Positions 1 to 9,398 are shown, counted from the stretch's first letter. The stretch is DNA of 64,000 nucleotides from Pseudoalteromonas luteoviolacea H33-S (GCF_001625695.1 NZ_AUXY01000046.1:1-64000), one strand, 5' to 3'. Notes: generated by a model from the sequence alone, not told the origin. Made by a program: numbers and translations.

Positions 1-28
1 AAGCCTTTTTTGTCTTTGTTATCGTCAG

Positions 29-280
29 TTATTTATTTAGCTGTGCCTTCGCGGCTTCTACTTTCGAATAATCTAACCCTAGTTCCGCAACGGCCTCTTT
101 AATTAAGGCGGGGTTTTGCATCACAAGTCCCATCAGTTGCTGTAATTTTTCAGGTGGAATTGGTAATTGTTGTACAGTCGCCATTGCCATTAAAGGGTTT
201 TCAGTTAATGCCTGAAATACAGCTTTAATTTGTTCATCAGAAATATTGTGCTCTTTAAGTAGTGCGATGATAGGATTCAT
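29..280 (-). CDS. DUF2999 family small protein
   Basis: This is a small soluble protein of about 83 residues with no signal peptide or membrane segment. It is predicted all-helical, with runs such as NPLMAMATVQQ and PPEKLQQLMG. The sequence resembles the DUF2999 family found in Vibrio and Pseudoalteromonas, whose function is unknown. I place the start at the ATG at 280 because an AAGG Shine-Dalgarno lies seven bases upstream; the TTG at 286 would overlap that spacing. It lies 106 bases downstream of the RNA methyltransferase stop on the same strand, so it is probably a separate unit. The family call comes from recognition, not from a search. Confidence 0.75.
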   Translation of the reverse strand: MNPIIALLKEHNISDEQIKAVFQALTENPLMAMATVQQLPIPPEKLQQLMGLVMQNPALIKEAVAELGLDYSKVEAAKAQLNK

Positions 281-386
281 TGTCAAACCTTAAACGATTA
301 ATGTGTTCGCTAGATGCAGTCAAATACGCGCCTAGTAATATATTCTTTTTTGTTGGGTCAAAAGTGTGTAACTTCAACCCCATAAA

Positions 387-1613
387 TCATGAAATATCAT
401 TTTTTACTAATACTGCGCCGTAAAAACCATCATATTCACTATTTACACCGGGAACTAAGCTTAATTCTTCCTCTAAAGTCCAATGTGGATTATTGGCTAA
501 AAATGCTTGAACCTGTTGCCCATTTTCAGAGGGTAAAATAGAGCAAGTCGCATAGACAAGCTTGCCACCCACTCGACACATCTGACTGTATCTTTGCAAA
601 ATATCCTTTTGCAATACAATTAAGTCATTAATATTTTGCTCATTCAAATGCCATTTTGCATCCGGGTTGCGTCGCAATATACCCGTACCTGAACAAGGCA
701 CATCCAACAGCACACGATCAAACTTTTCTTTTTGTCTTTTGATCGTTTTACTATTTTGGATCAGACGCGTTTCTATAACATGAGAGCCTGCACGCTTAGC
801 ACGCTTTTTTAACGTATCCAGCTTATATTGATGAATATCTAGCGATAACAAACGCCCTTTATTCTCAAGCAAAGCAGCAATATGAAGGCTTTTACCTCCC
901 GCACCAGCGCACGCGTCCACGACTTTCATGCCTGGCTTTATATCCAATAAACTGGCTATTTGCTGAGAGCCGGCGTCTTGCATCTCAAAGTGACCCTTTT
1001 GAAATGCATCTGTTCTAAACAAATACCCCATTTGCTCAACCTTAAGCGTATTTGGTAAACCATCAACAGGCACAGTGGTTATCTGCTCTTTCGCCAAACT
1101 CCCTTGAACACTGACAGCGTCACTTTTGAGTGAATTCACTCGAATGAAGTGTTCAGCCGGCTTATTTAGCGCTCTGGCAATTTGCTCCCATACTGCGCCC
1201 AACTCCTTTCGCGCTCGCTCATCCAACCAAGCTGGCATGCTCAGCAGCACATCTTCAGGCGCACTGGCGAGTTCTTTTTCGATATCAGCTATATTCAATG
1301 CTGATACTTCAGGGATCTCTGGGAGTGTTTGCCCGCTCAGTAAAGTGTACGCGCCCCACATATGCCACGCATCATCAGAATTTAATCCAGTGACAGAGTT
1401 AACTAAATCTCGACGGCCTAGTCCCCAACAAAGCTTTCGACTATAGCGGATCAAATCGTAGAGAGTTGTAACAAAATATGCGCGCTGTTCGACAGTCCAA
1501 GCAGGGTTTGCCTGTAAGTGCTGTTGTACTACTTTGTCAGCATATTGTTCCAATGTTGATGCCTGTAATAAGGCACTATTTAGGCTCTCTAGCAGTTGGC
1601 GGGTTGCAGTCAC
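387..1613 (-). CDS. RsmB/NOP family RNA (cytosine-5) methyltransferase
   Basis: A predicted SAM-dependent RNA m5C methyltransferase of 408 residues. The N-terminal third is helical and resembles the RNA-binding NusB-like domain of RsmB-type enzymes. The Rossmann core begins near residue 225 with the SAM-binding segment VVDACAGAGGKSLH. Both family cysteines are visible: the PCSGTG motif (release cysteine) and the ATCS motif (catalytic nucleophile). DVPCSGTGILRRNP is very typical of the NOL1/NOP2/Sun group. The start codon is GTG at 1613, preceded by a GAGA stretch; no in-frame ATG lies near it. The rRNA or tRNA target cannot be read from the sequence. It appears monocistronic. Confidence 0.88.
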   Translation of the reverse strand: MTATRQLLESLNSALLQASTLEQYADKVVQQHLQANPAWTVEQRAYFVTTLYDLIRYSRKLCWGLGRRDLVNSVTGLNSDDAWHMWGAYTLLSGQTLPEIPEVSALNIADIEKELASAPEDVLLSMPAWLDERARKELGAVWEQIARALNKPAEHFIRVNSLKSDAVSVQGSLAKEQITTVPVDGLPNTLKVEQMGYLFRTDAFQKGHFEMQDAGSQQIASLLDIKPGMKVVDACAGAGGKSLHIAALLENKGRLLSLDIHQYKLDTLKKRAKRAGSHVIETRLIQNSKTIKRQKEKFDRVLLDVPCSGTGILRRNPDAKWHLNEQNINDLIVLQKDILQRYSQMCRVGGKLVYATCSILPSENGQQVQAFLANNPHWTLEEELSLVPGVNSEYDGFYGAVLVKNDIS

Positions 1614-1904
1614 GGTGGTTTCTCATTTGTATCGTACAAGGCGCGAATTGTAGCGCTTTTATGCTTTTTAAACCACTTAATAAACCACTCCTTTTCATAC
1701 AGGTCGTCACAAATAATTACAACCTCTACATTGCGCACTTTAAACTGCTCACATAGCATCTAAATTGAACTATTTATGGCCAAATTCAACTAATACCGAG
1801 TTAGCAAAGCTAATTCAGCCATTCTAGTTGGTAATAAAAAGAGAAAAATAACCCAATAAAATTTTTTACTCGTAAAGGGTAAACTTGTGTTTTGGAGAAA
1901 CATG

Positions 1905-3287
1905 ATGAACTTTAAAGCTATTTTGACAACTGGGATGATCATATCAAGCCATGCTTATAGCGCTCAGATGCCACTAAAAATAGACACCGATAGCCCATTA
2001 GTCCTAACCGACTCTCCTATTGTTTTCGCTGTGAATAAAGAAGAAAAGGCGTTAGAGCGTATCAATTTGAGCCAAAATACCTCTCAGAAACTGCCAATCA
2101 GTGCGACATCCAAAGGATTCCATTATGGACACATAGCGAATTCCAAAGAGGTTCAAGCATTCGTATTAGATAACGGCGGTGTCTATTTGGTCACTCCAAA
2201 AAAAACAACACAACTTGTTGAATCAAAAGGTTTACTCACTCGCCTGCAGGTGGACGACTTTGAGAAGGTCGAGTTTATTTTGGATGCCAATAGTGACGGC
2301 TTGAGTGATATTTATTTACCAGGATTTACTCGTAATGAGCTTTTTGTTCAGCAGCCAACTGGGCAATTTATAAAGCATGACTTTGAATACAACTTGCCCC
2401 TGAGAAGCAACTCCTATAGGGAATCGCTCGAAATCAGCACAAACTTTACCTCACTACCCATTGTTCATGATTTTAATGCTGATGGCTTTACCGATTTAGT
2501 GTTTCGCACTCGCCAAGAAGTCGCTGTGCTGTATGGTAATAAAACAGGTTACGCACCAAATGTGGAATATATTCACCTTCCTACCTCATTTGGAAAAATT
2601 ACAGGTAACCGCATTCGAACCACACAAGATCTTTTAGATATTAACCAAGATGGACATTTAGATTTAGTCACGAGAATAAGACCTATCACTGAAGGCATAT
2701 CAGGCCTTGAGGCCAAAGTAGAATATGATTTATATCTTGGTCAAGCTAAAGGCTTTAACTCCGGCGCTATAAAATTGCCCCACACCATTGGTGCTGGAGG
2801 AATGCGTATCGAATATGATTTTGATGGTGACGGGTTGCTTGATCTGCAAACCCTCAATGTCGACATCGGCTTAACAACCATTGCGGCAATGGCGCTAGGT
2901 GGTGGAAAGGCTGATATTGACGTTGACATGCACTTTTTTAAGCAGCATCCACATACATTATTTAAAACGACACCAAATACAGAAAAGGAAATTGAACTAG
3001 AAGTTGATATGAAACGCTCAATGCAAGGCATGCCCTATTATACTGGCGACCTAAATGGTGATAATAAGCATGATTTGGTTTTTAAATCTTCAGATAATAC
3101 GTTAAGTATTTTTTATGGTGAAAGTAATAATCTATTAAGAAAAAAACAAAAGAAGATAAACCATACTCTACCTAATAATCCTAACGACATTGTACTTGTT
3201 GATATTGATGAAAATGGCACAGAAGACTTTGTATTCAAGTACGCAGATAAACAAGGGAAAGTTGAGATTAAAACACTGCTAAACTAA
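1905..3287 (+). CDS. Exported VCBS/FG-GAP repeat beta-propeller protein
   Basis: A secreted or periplasmic protein of 460 residues, probably a calcium-binding beta-propeller. It begins with a Sec signal peptide (FKAILTTGMIISSHAYSA) cleaved before QMP. At least six DxDxDG-like loops recur: DANSDGLSD, DFNADGFTD, DINQDGHLD, DFDGDGLLD, DLNGDNKHD and DIDENGTED. These are the Ca-binding turns of FG-GAP/VCBS blades. The open frame extends to a GTG at 1887, but a GGAG at 1894-1897 places translation at ATG 1902 or 1905; I prefer 1905 for spacing. Function is unknown; such proteins are often surface or adhesion proteins. A hairpin follows the stop. Confidence 0.8.
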   Translation: MNFKAILTTGMIISSHAYSAQMPLKIDTDSPLVLTDSPIVFAVNKEEKALERINLSQNTSQKLPISATSKGFHYGHIANSKEVQAFVLDNGGVYLVTPKKTTQLVESKGLLTRLQVDDFEKVEFILDANSDGLSDIYLPGFTRNELFVQQPTGQFIKHDFEYNLPLRSNSYRESLEISTNFTSLPIVHDFNADGFTDLVFRTRQEVAVLYGNKTGYAPNVEYIHLPTSFGKITGNRIRTTQDLLDINQDGHLDLVTRIRPITEGISGLEAKVEYDLYLGQAKGFNSGAIKLPHTIGAGGMRIEYDFDGDGLLDLQTLNVDIGLTTIAAMALGGGKADIDVDMHFFKQHPHTLFKTTPNTEKEIELEVDMKRSMQGMPYYTGDLNGDNKHDLVFKSSDNTLSIFYGESNNLLRKKQKKINHTLPNNPNDIVLVDIDENGTEDFVFKYADKQGKVEIKTLLN

Positions 3288-3294
3288 TCATATA

Positions 3295-3328
3295 AACAAT
3301 GTATTATTTTCAATAATAATGCATTGTT
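3295..3328 (+). terminator. Imperfect AT-rich hairpin after the VCBS gene
   Basis: AACAATG at 3295-3301 pairs with CATTGTT at 3322-3328. Inside this, TATTATT pairs with AATAATA, leaving a three-base bulge on the right arm. It starts eight bases after the stop codon. It is AT-rich and lacks a strong U tract, so termination is only plausible. Confidence 0.4.
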
Positions 3329-3797
3329 CCACCCCAAAAAATCTCCAGCACATTGTTAAATATGCTTTAACATTACTATTTTTAATAATAAAACAATAAC
3401 AAGCAATATAACTCAAATACAAGGGGATTTTTAACGCGGTTTCCTCAGCAATGCTTTTACAGGATCCGGAGGTAGACTTAATACCAATACCTCCACAACT
3501 ACTAACGCAGAGTATAGCAAGCCTTATCTCCGACGCAGTTGAATGCGCCGTACTTGCAATCAAAACCATACAAAAAATCAATGCTACTATTCAACACGGG
3601 ATATGGACATCATTTTCCATATGGAAGATGGTTATATTCTTCGAAATAAAAATTCCAATACGTTAACTTTACAAAAGTTTACTTAAATAAAGATAAAATA
3701 TTTATTATTTTATAAACGACATTCACTTATTTTAAATCTTCCAACACCAATGTATGATCACTTTTTAATCAAAAAATAACTCAAAAGGACACAAAAA
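3329..3797. other. AT-rich intergenic stretch before a lipoprotein gene
   Basis: I find no convincing gene here. A 71-codon frame at 3451-3666 has no ribosome-binding site and weakly gene-like composition. A small inverted repeat (GGAGGTA near 3470 with TACCTCC near 3490) is visible. The last 120 bases are very AT-rich and probably carry the promoter of the lipoprotein gene; its ribosome-binding site AAGGA lies eight bases before the ATG at 3798. Confidence 0.5.
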
Positions 3798-5159
3798 ATG
3801 AATCTTAAAAAAAATGGACTTTTAATTGCCATATTAGGTGCAATACAACTCACAGGGTGTGGAGGAAGTGATAATAATACTTCGGCAAACCAACCAGTCG
3901 CGGAAAGACCAAGCACAGAAAATCCACCAAGTACTGTGGAACCAAATTTTTCATTAACTACATTTAAAAGCAATGCATGTGGTAGTAAAGCAGTTGTCGC
4001 CGATATTGTTTATCACAGTGCAGATGGCAGTTTTATCTCTTCAGAGAAAACATCTACATCTGGTGAAGTAGCATCAACGCTTCCTGAGAATACACAACAT
4101 GTCTCTCTCGTTTATAATGCCACAACTGAAAATGGTGAGAAGCACCTCCAGATCCAAACCTTATTAAATGTCGCTGAAGGTTTTAAAATCGATTCACTCA
4201 GTTTTAATGATAAAGAACCTTGTGGATGCAGTGCAATCACATATGATTTAAGAACACTTAAAGCCGAATCACCTGATTCAACAGTGTTTAATGTCGGCGC
4301 AACACCCATTTTATTATCAGAAGCACAAGAACAGTTTAATACTTGCGCTACTGATGCCCAAACACTTGTCTTTACTCAGTCGGAAGCAGGTCACAAAGGT
4401 GGATTGTATGATACATCGAAAGCCGCAACTATCACATTATCAGATCAGCAAATCACGGCACCTGGCACTTTGGTCGATTTAAGTACGATGCAGTTTGATG
4501 ACCAAGAGACAATTAACTTCTCATCCCATTCAGGTAATAACGAAGTACACTCAGTGATAGTTAATCAAGCCGCTTACACCCACCCATCTTATAAAGATAA
4601 GAACCAACTTGTGATTTTCAATGACTTAGAAACGGTCAATTATTTATCTTTAAACCGACCACGTCATATGCAGCTCACAGATGATCTTTCATATACTTCA
4701 TATTTCACTGCGATGAATCGCGTTAGCGATGAAGGAAAGATATCAGATCTTACCCACATCCAACTAGATGATGTGCTCACCTCAGCCTACGAGTCATTTG
4801 TTAATTCAATCAAAGAAGAGTCCCACATGGCTGAGTTAGATTTTAGTGCGGTGGACAAGAGAGTAAATCTCGCAACCGTTAACTACGCATGGGAAAATGA
4901 CATACAAGGTAAAGCTCACTGGCAAATCATCACTGATGGAGAAGAAACGATTCCACAGCTAGAATTTGATGACGTTGTGCAAAAAGTTGAACCTGATAAT
5001 TTATCAGTTACATTAACCCTAAACGCGCTGAATACAGAGCACACATTTAATGACTTGAGAGCAGCCTATCTCAACAGTATGATAAGCTTCGAAAAACGCG
5101 TAGAGTCTAAGCTGTTTGATAAAATGGCCAGTTATAGTCTCACCCACCAGCCAAAGTAG
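3798..5159 (+). CDS. Predicted lipoprotein of unknown function
   Basis: A 453-residue protein with an N-terminal lipoprotein signal ending in the lipobox LTGC, cysteine at about residue 21. A flexible linker rich in Ser, Asn, Pro and Glu follows to about residue 50. The mature part holds a CGC pair and two further cysteines, and the central part is rich in beta-prone segments. I do not recognise a family or any catalytic motif. The start is supported by AAGGA eight bases upstream. Lipidation, and so anchoring in the outer or inner membrane, follows from the lipobox. No operon partner is visible; a hairpin follows the stop. Confidence 0.75.
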   Translation: MNLKKNGLLIAILGAIQLTGCGGSDNNTSANQPVAERPSTENPPSTVEPNFSLTTFKSNACGSKAVVADIVYHSADGSFISSEKTSTSGEVASTLPENTQHVSLVYNATTENGEKHLQIQTLLNVAEGFKIDSLSFNDKEPCGCSAITYDLRTLKAESPDSTVFNVGATPILLSEAQEQFNTCATDAQTLVFTQSEAGHKGGLYDTSKAATITLSDQQITAPGTLVDLSTMQFDDQETINFSSHSGNNEVHSVIVNQAAYTHPSYKDKNQLVIFNDLETVNYLSLNRPRHMQLTDDLSYTSYFTAMNRVSDEGKISDLTHIQLDDVLTSAYESFVNSIKEESHMAELDFSAVDKRVNLATVNYAWENDIQGKAHWQIITDGEETIPQLEFDDVVQKVEPDNLSVTLTLNALNTEHTFNDLRAAYLNSMISFEKRVESKLFDKMASYSLTHQPK

Positions 5160-5164
5160 TTTTT

Positions 5165-5185
5165 GGGGAAACGCGCAGTTTCCCC
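5165..5185 (+). terminator. Hairpin terminator after the lipoprotein gene
   Basis: GGGGAAAC at 5165-5172 pairs perfectly with GTTTCCCC at 5178-5185 across a five-base loop. It is followed by an A/T-rich tail. It starts six bases after the stop and lies between convergent genes, so it may also slow readthrough from the chitinase side. Confidence 0.6.
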
Positions 5186-5192
5186 ACTGTAT

Positions 5193-6662
5193 TTATTTTA
5201 TTAACTTCCATGGCCCACTGGTATTTGTAGGGCTTGGAGTATCCCCTCTAGTCCACCACTTCGCTTCATAGACCTTATCTTGGTAGCTGGCTTTATCACC
5301 TTTAAGGTACACTTTATTGCTATCCCAAGCTTTTGCTCCACCTACAGGCGGCTTAACATCGATCGGTGGTAATGTATCAACCACAGTTACACTTGGCCAC
5401 CCGGTGTGTGATTGATAGAAATTTGTTACGCATTTTTCATAATCACCTGGGACAAGTGCTGAATAAGCTGTTTGATATCCAACTAATTTACATTCAAAAG
5501 AGTGACCGCCCGGTCTGTCTGAATAATGTGCCCAATTCGCTTCCCAATTAGTGTAAAGCACACCACTTGCGCCATCGAGGTTAAGGCTGCCAAACGGGGT
5601 TTGCTGCCAGCACGTATTCTCTTCATCAGCCTCAATTGGAATGTTGTAGTAATGCGATAGCCCTTCCCAATAGCGAATACGATTTACAGGCTGGCCTTTA
5701 TAACGATTGTGTTCTCCACACTCAATACCACCATTTATGACATTGATAGTTGTGCCAAAGCCATATCCAATGCCCGCATTGAGCTCAACCTGCGAGGGCA
5801 CCCAAGTTCTATCAATCACATGTAACATAGCAGGCTTTGGCGCTTGAGGCGTTAGGAAAAACCAAATAGCAGACGCTAAATTAAGCCATGAATCAGCAAC
5901 GCGACCTGGGTCATTCAACAGTACTGTGGCATCGCCATCAAACATGACTTCAGAAAACATGCCGTAGTTAAAGTGATAAGAGAGCTGTTTTGCACCACGG
6001 CCAAAATAGCCTTGCCCTTCACCACAAGGCCAACGGCGATTTTGCCAATCATTTTGACCACATCCAGTGCGATAACCGCCCTGTCCTTCAGACCATCCCA
6101 TTTCGCGGACATGTACAAGTGCCTGCTGCCACTCTTCTAGTCCATTTGGATTGTCAGACGTGTTATCTTTAGAGATATGACCGCCGGTCTCTTGAGCAAA
6201 GTGAGCAAATGCCGTAACGATAGACTCTTTACAAATTGCATCGGCATCTCGGCCATCGGTATACTCGCCACAAAAAGCTGGGAACTTACCAATCGCACGC
6301 AAAAAACGCGTATATGTATATTCAGGCGCAGCCATTTGCGTTAAGAAATCCCACTCAGCTTGACCAAAAACTCGCTCAACACGTTTAACGTTACTTGGGT
6401 TGTTCGCAGCTCCCGGTAAAATAGCCTCAACAATTGTATTGCTGCGTGTTTCAAGTGCCTTAGACCAAATTGCATACATAGGGTCAGAAGTTAATGCTTG
6501 CTCCGCTGTATTCAAATCTGCACGGGAGACAACATATCCACCGGGATTGTTTGGATCAGGCTGCACATTCATCCCATGTGTAAATGCACTTGCACACAAT
6601 ATTGGCATACACAAAGCCGCGAGTTTGGTAAGTTTACTTACCTCTTTTTTGCCGTTATTCAT
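5193..6662 (-). CDS. Secreted family GH19 chitinase with C-terminal chitin-binding module
   Basis: A predicted secreted endochitinase of 489 residues. A signal peptide covers about residues 1-30. The GH19 catalytic domain spans about residues 60-400. The first acid sits in HFAQETGGH, matching the catalytic Glu in plant and Streptomyces GH19 enzymes, and GQGYFGRGAKQLSYHFNYG is the hallmark substrate-cleft segment. The last 45 residues (WDSNKVYLKGDKASY, then KWWTRGD) form a CBM5/12-type chitin-binding module with its exposed aromatics, joined by a Pro-rich linker. An AAAGGT ribosome-binding site precedes the ATG. The gene diverges from the acetyltransferase gene across a region rich in inverted repeats. 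It likely helps degrade crustacean chitin. Confidence 0.93.
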   Translation of the reverse strand: MNNGKKEVSKLTKLAALCMPILCASAFTHGMNVQPDPNNPGGYVVSRADLNTAEQALTSDPMYAIWSKALETRSNTIVEAILPGAANNPSNVKRVERVFGQAEWDFLTQMAAPEYTYTRFLRAIGKFPAFCGEYTDGRDADAICKESIVTAFAHFAQETGGHISKDNTSDNPNGLEEWQQALVHVREMGWSEGQGGYRTGCGQNDWQNRRWPCGEGQGYFGRGAKQLSYHFNYGMFSEVMFDGDATVLLNDPGRVADSWLNLASAIWFFLTPQAPKPAMLHVIDRTWVPSQVELNAGIGYGFGTTINVINGGIECGEHNRYKGQPVNRIRYWEGLSHYYNIPIEADEENTCWQQTPFGSLNLDGASGVLYTNWEANWAHYSDRPGGHSFECKLVGYQTAYSALVPGDYEKCVTNFYQSHTGWPSVTVVDTLPPIDVKPPVGGAKAWDSNKVYLKGDKASYQDKVYEAKWWTRGDTPSPTNTSGPWKLIK

Positions 6663-6731
6663 AATTTACCTTTACATGTTGTTGAATTAAATGAATTTAG
6701 AATTCAATTTTTCTTTGTCTGTTGTATCTAA

Positions 6732-6818
6732 AAAGCAGTAACCAGCTGCTTTTGACTTGATGAATATCAATAATCATCAAATTAACAAATATTACACATT
6801 GACATCGCTGTCAATGTG
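6732..6818. promoter_or_regulatory. Cluster of three inverted repeats in the chitinase/acetyltransferase gap
   Basis: Three inverted repeats lie in the 246-base divergent gap. AAAGCAG 6732-6738 pairs with CTGCTTT 6746-6752. TTGATGA 6757-6763 pairs with TCATCAA 6774-6780. CACATTGACA 6795-6804 pairs with TGTCAATGTG 6809-6818 over a four-base loop. None sits at a gene end, so operators or promoter-proximal structures are more likely than terminators. Confidence 0.45.
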
Positions 6819-6908
6819 AATTACCCATTTTTTGAACAATTGTACACTTGATTATCACTCAGTCTTCGGCAAAATAGGGAAATATTATTAGAAAAAAGAA
6901 TAAGTAAG

Positions 6909-7469
6909 ATGATTAGATTGACTCAGCTAAACCATGATTATTTTTCTCAAGTAATTTCTCTCGGTAATTTGGTACATGGAGAAAACTATCTCGATGACGA
7001 AAAGCTTGAGAAAATTTATCAAATGGGCCTAAAAAATGGTTTAAATTCTTCATTTGTTGCTGTTGATGCAAAAGATCGCGTCGTTGGTTTACGGCTGACT
7101 TTCTGCCCAAGCCAATGGGAGATAGATAAATGGTGCACCCCATCACAATGGCCCGTTGCAGTTGAGACAATGGCCTACTTTAAATGCATTGCGATACATC
7201 CAGATGCACAAGGACAAGGCATTGGCCCCAAATTATTAGCAGCTTCAATCGACGTATTAAAACAGCAGGGTGCAAAAGCAGGCGTTGCTCACCTTTGGTG
7301 TCAAAGCCCGGGGAATGGCGCGGTCAAATATTTCTTCAAGTCTGGAGGAAAACTGGTAAAACTGCACGATGACCGATGGCTTGAAAACTGTATAAATGAT
7401 GGCTATGTATGCCCTATCTGTGGTAATGAGTGCCATTGTCAAGCTGCTGAAATGGTTATTGAATTTTAA
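6909..7469 (+). CDS. GNAT family N-acetyltransferase with C-terminal Cys cluster
   Basis: A predicted acetyl-CoA-dependent N-acetyltransferase of 186 residues. The acetyl-CoA loop is visible as HPDAQGQGIGPKLL, close to the Q/RxxGxG/A signature, in a typical GNAT core covering residues 1-165. The last 25 residues add a CPxC-x3-CxC segment (YVCPICGNECHC), unusual for a simple GNAT and possibly metal-binding. The stop overlaps the ATG of the FAD oxidoreductase by one base, so the two are translationally coupled and probably act on the same amine or amino-acid pathway. The substrate is unknown. Confidence 0.82.
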   Translation: MIRLTQLNHDYFSQVISLGNLVHGENYLDDEKLEKIYQMGLKNGLNSSFVAVDAKDRVVGLRLTFCPSQWEIDKWCTPSQWPVAVETMAYFKCIAIHPDAQGQGIGPKLLAASIDVLKQQGAKAGVAHLWCQSPGNGAVKYFFKSGGKLVKLHDDRWLENCINDGYVCPICGNECHCQAAEMVIEF

Positions 7470-8806
7470 TGAGCACATACGACCCTCTTTATCAGACTAA
7501 TTGCAAAAATCAGCCGCTGCCTTCTAGTTACTGGGCAAGTCAATTCCCCCTAGAAGCAGATATTAGGCAGCCCACAAAAGCTGATAGGTATGATGTCATC
7601 ATTATTGGGGGCGGCTTTACTGGGTTACTAACCGCCTTCAATCTTGCCACCATGCACAATCAAAAAGTTTGTGTACTTGAAGCAAACCAAGTGGGGTTTG
7701 GTGCAAGCGCGAGAAATGCCGGGTTTGCATTGCCCACCACAGGCAGATTAACTCCATTAAACATGGTGAAAATTTGGGGACGAGATATTGCTTCACAGGT
7801 ATATCAAGAATACCAAAATGGTGTCACTCGTTTAGAAGGGTTAATTCAAGAACACAATATTGACTGCGACAAACAATCACATGGATATTTGAAAATTGCC
7901 CACTCTAAACCTGCAATGGAGACCTTACATCAAGGTTATGAGTTTGCAAAAAAGGCCTTTTGTGATGAGAAGCTATCGGTTATCACGCCCAATGAGCTAA
8001 AAGAGCACTACCTGAATATGCCTCACACCCACGGGGCAGTGAGAAATCAGCATGGGTTTGGCCTAAACCCTTTAAAGCTCCTAAGTGCATACAAAGCCTT
8101 GGTATTGCAAGCTGGTGTGGATATATTCGAGCACAGTCTTGCAGAGCATATGCCTAAAATTGGTAATACTCACGTAGTAAAAGTAAATGATGTTTTACTG
8201 CGAGCTAACAAGCTTCTTATTACCTCAAATGCGTATGGCAGCAAACGTTTTCACCCTGCCATTAATCATAAATATATCCCGATATTAAGTAGTATTTTGG
8301 TTACCCGCCCACTTACATGTAACGAGTTAGCCGAGACGGGCCTCAAAACACACCAAGTTATGATGGATACCCGAACGCTCAAATATTACTACCGACTATT
8401 ACCAGACAACCGACTGCTATTTGGCGGCAGAGGTGCTGTGTATGGGAAAGATCAAAACAAGCAAACCTACCAATCCCACCTCAAAGACGCCATGCAAAAT
8501 GGCTTCCCTGCACTTAATTCAATCGAGACCGATTATTACTGGCATGGCTATATTGCAGCGACTTTGGATGATCATCCTCATATATATTTCCAAGATGGCG
8601 TTGGCTATGCCATTGGCTACTGTGGCGCAGGCGTCGCCTTCAGTACCCAAGCAGCATATCGCTTATCACAAATGACCATGTCATTAGATACGCCATCGCT
8701 GCCAATCTATCAATCCGCCGCGCCTAAAGTGCCCTTTGCGCGACTTAGTCGTTTAGGCCAACTGGGCTTTTATCACTATGCGCAACTTAAGGATCGCCTG
8801 TTTTAG
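7469..8806 (+). CDS. FAD-dependent amine/D-amino-acid oxidoreductase (DadA/PuuB-like)
   Basis: A 445-residue flavoprotein. The dinucleotide-binding motif VIIIGGGFTGLLTA lies near residue 45, followed about 30 residues later by the Glu that binds the ADP ribose (VCVLEAN). GASARNAGF is a segment typical of the DAO family. The C-terminal FAD segment appears as GVGYAIGYCGAGVAFS. This resembles gamma-glutamylputrescine oxidase PuuB and related glycine or amine oxidases, which oxidise a C-N bond and give an aldehyde or keto product and ammonia. It is coupled to the GNAT gene (TAATG overlap). The true substrate cannot be assigned. Confidence 0.87.
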   Translation: MSTYDPLYQTNCKNQPLPSSYWASQFPLEADIRQPTKADRYDVIIIGGGFTGLLTAFNLATMHNQKVCVLEANQVGFGASARNAGFALPTTGRLTPLNMVKIWGRDIASQVYQEYQNGVTRLEGLIQEHNIDCDKQSHGYLKIAHSKPAMETLHQGYEFAKKAFCDEKLSVITPNELKEHYLNMPHTHGAVRNQHGFGLNPLKLLSAYKALVLQAGVDIFEHSLAEHMPKIGNTHVVKVNDVLLRANKLLITSNAYGSKRFHPAINHKYIPILSSILVTRPLTCNELAETGLKTHQVMMDTRTLKYYYRLLPDNRLLFGGRGAVYGKDQNKQTYQSHLKDAMQNGFPALNSIETDYYWHGYIAATLDDHPHIYFQDGVGYAIGYCGAGVAFSTQAAYRLSQMTMSLDTPSLPIYQSAAPKVPFARLSRLGQLGFYHYAQLKDRLF

Positions 8807-8936
8807 TAGCAGGCTTTACCAAAGACGATTGTAACAGACACACAAAAAGATCAAAAATTAAACAAAAAGCACATCTTATTTCAATATTTGAACCGTTTAA
8901 TGAGACAGGCAATTAAACTCAAATAAGGAAAATAAA

Positions 8937-9341
8937 ATGAAAAAGTTAGTAATCGCAGCTTTATTTACAAGCCTGTCTGGTGTTGCAGCGGCCAATGCAA
9001 TTGAACTAGAAACGATGGAAAATAGTAATGTTGCGTTTGAAAAGGCAGAAGTCACTATCGCAGCCAATCAAGGTGTATTTGCTTCAAGCGTCGTAACTTA
9101 TTACAGCCCTCGTGTTTGGGTAAATGGTCGCCTTCAGCCGTTTTTTGTAGGTTCAACAAATGGTAACCAGTTCTGTGAAGAGCGTGGTCACAACCAAGAA
9201 GTCAGTGGCAGCACAATCACATGTGGTGAAGATGAGTCTTCATATGCAAATTACGACTGGTATGGAAAGTCTTGGGTATACAAGAGCACAGGCAGTAAAA
9301 ACCAGTGTTATCAGCTTTATGCAACAATAAAATGCCAATAA
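8937..9341 (+). CDS. Small secreted protein with four mature cysteines, unknown family
   Basis: A 134-residue protein with a clear Sec signal peptide (KKLVIAALFTSLSGVAAANA). The mature part has four cysteines (QFCEE, ITCGE, NQCYQ, IKC) that could form two disulfides. It is rich in Tyr, Ser and Asn, like extracellular proteins. AAGGA precedes the ATG. I do not recognise the family. It stands alone, with a strong hairpin about 60 bases after the stop. It shares general design, but no clear alignment, with the small secreted protein at 39703. Confidence 0.75.
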   Translation: MKKLVIAALFTSLSGVAAANAIELETMENSNVAFEKAEVTIAANQGVFASSVVTYYSPRVWVNGRLQPFFVGSTNGNQFCEERGHNQEVSGSTITCGEDESSYANYDWYGKSWVYKSTGSKNQCYQLYATIKCQ

Positions 9342-9398
9342 TCAGATTTGGTACCATAAGCTAAACAGCGTTGCATATAGTTGCAAAATAACATGTAT

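Noticed and set aside
1478..1756. Plus-strand open frame over the start of the RNA methyltransferase
   Set aside because: It lies mostly on the opposite strand of a well-supported gene and encodes nothing recognisable.
3451..3666. A 71-codon open frame in the gap before the lipoprotein gene
   Set aside because: No ribosome-binding site, no recognisable motif, and composition like the surrounding noncoding DNA.
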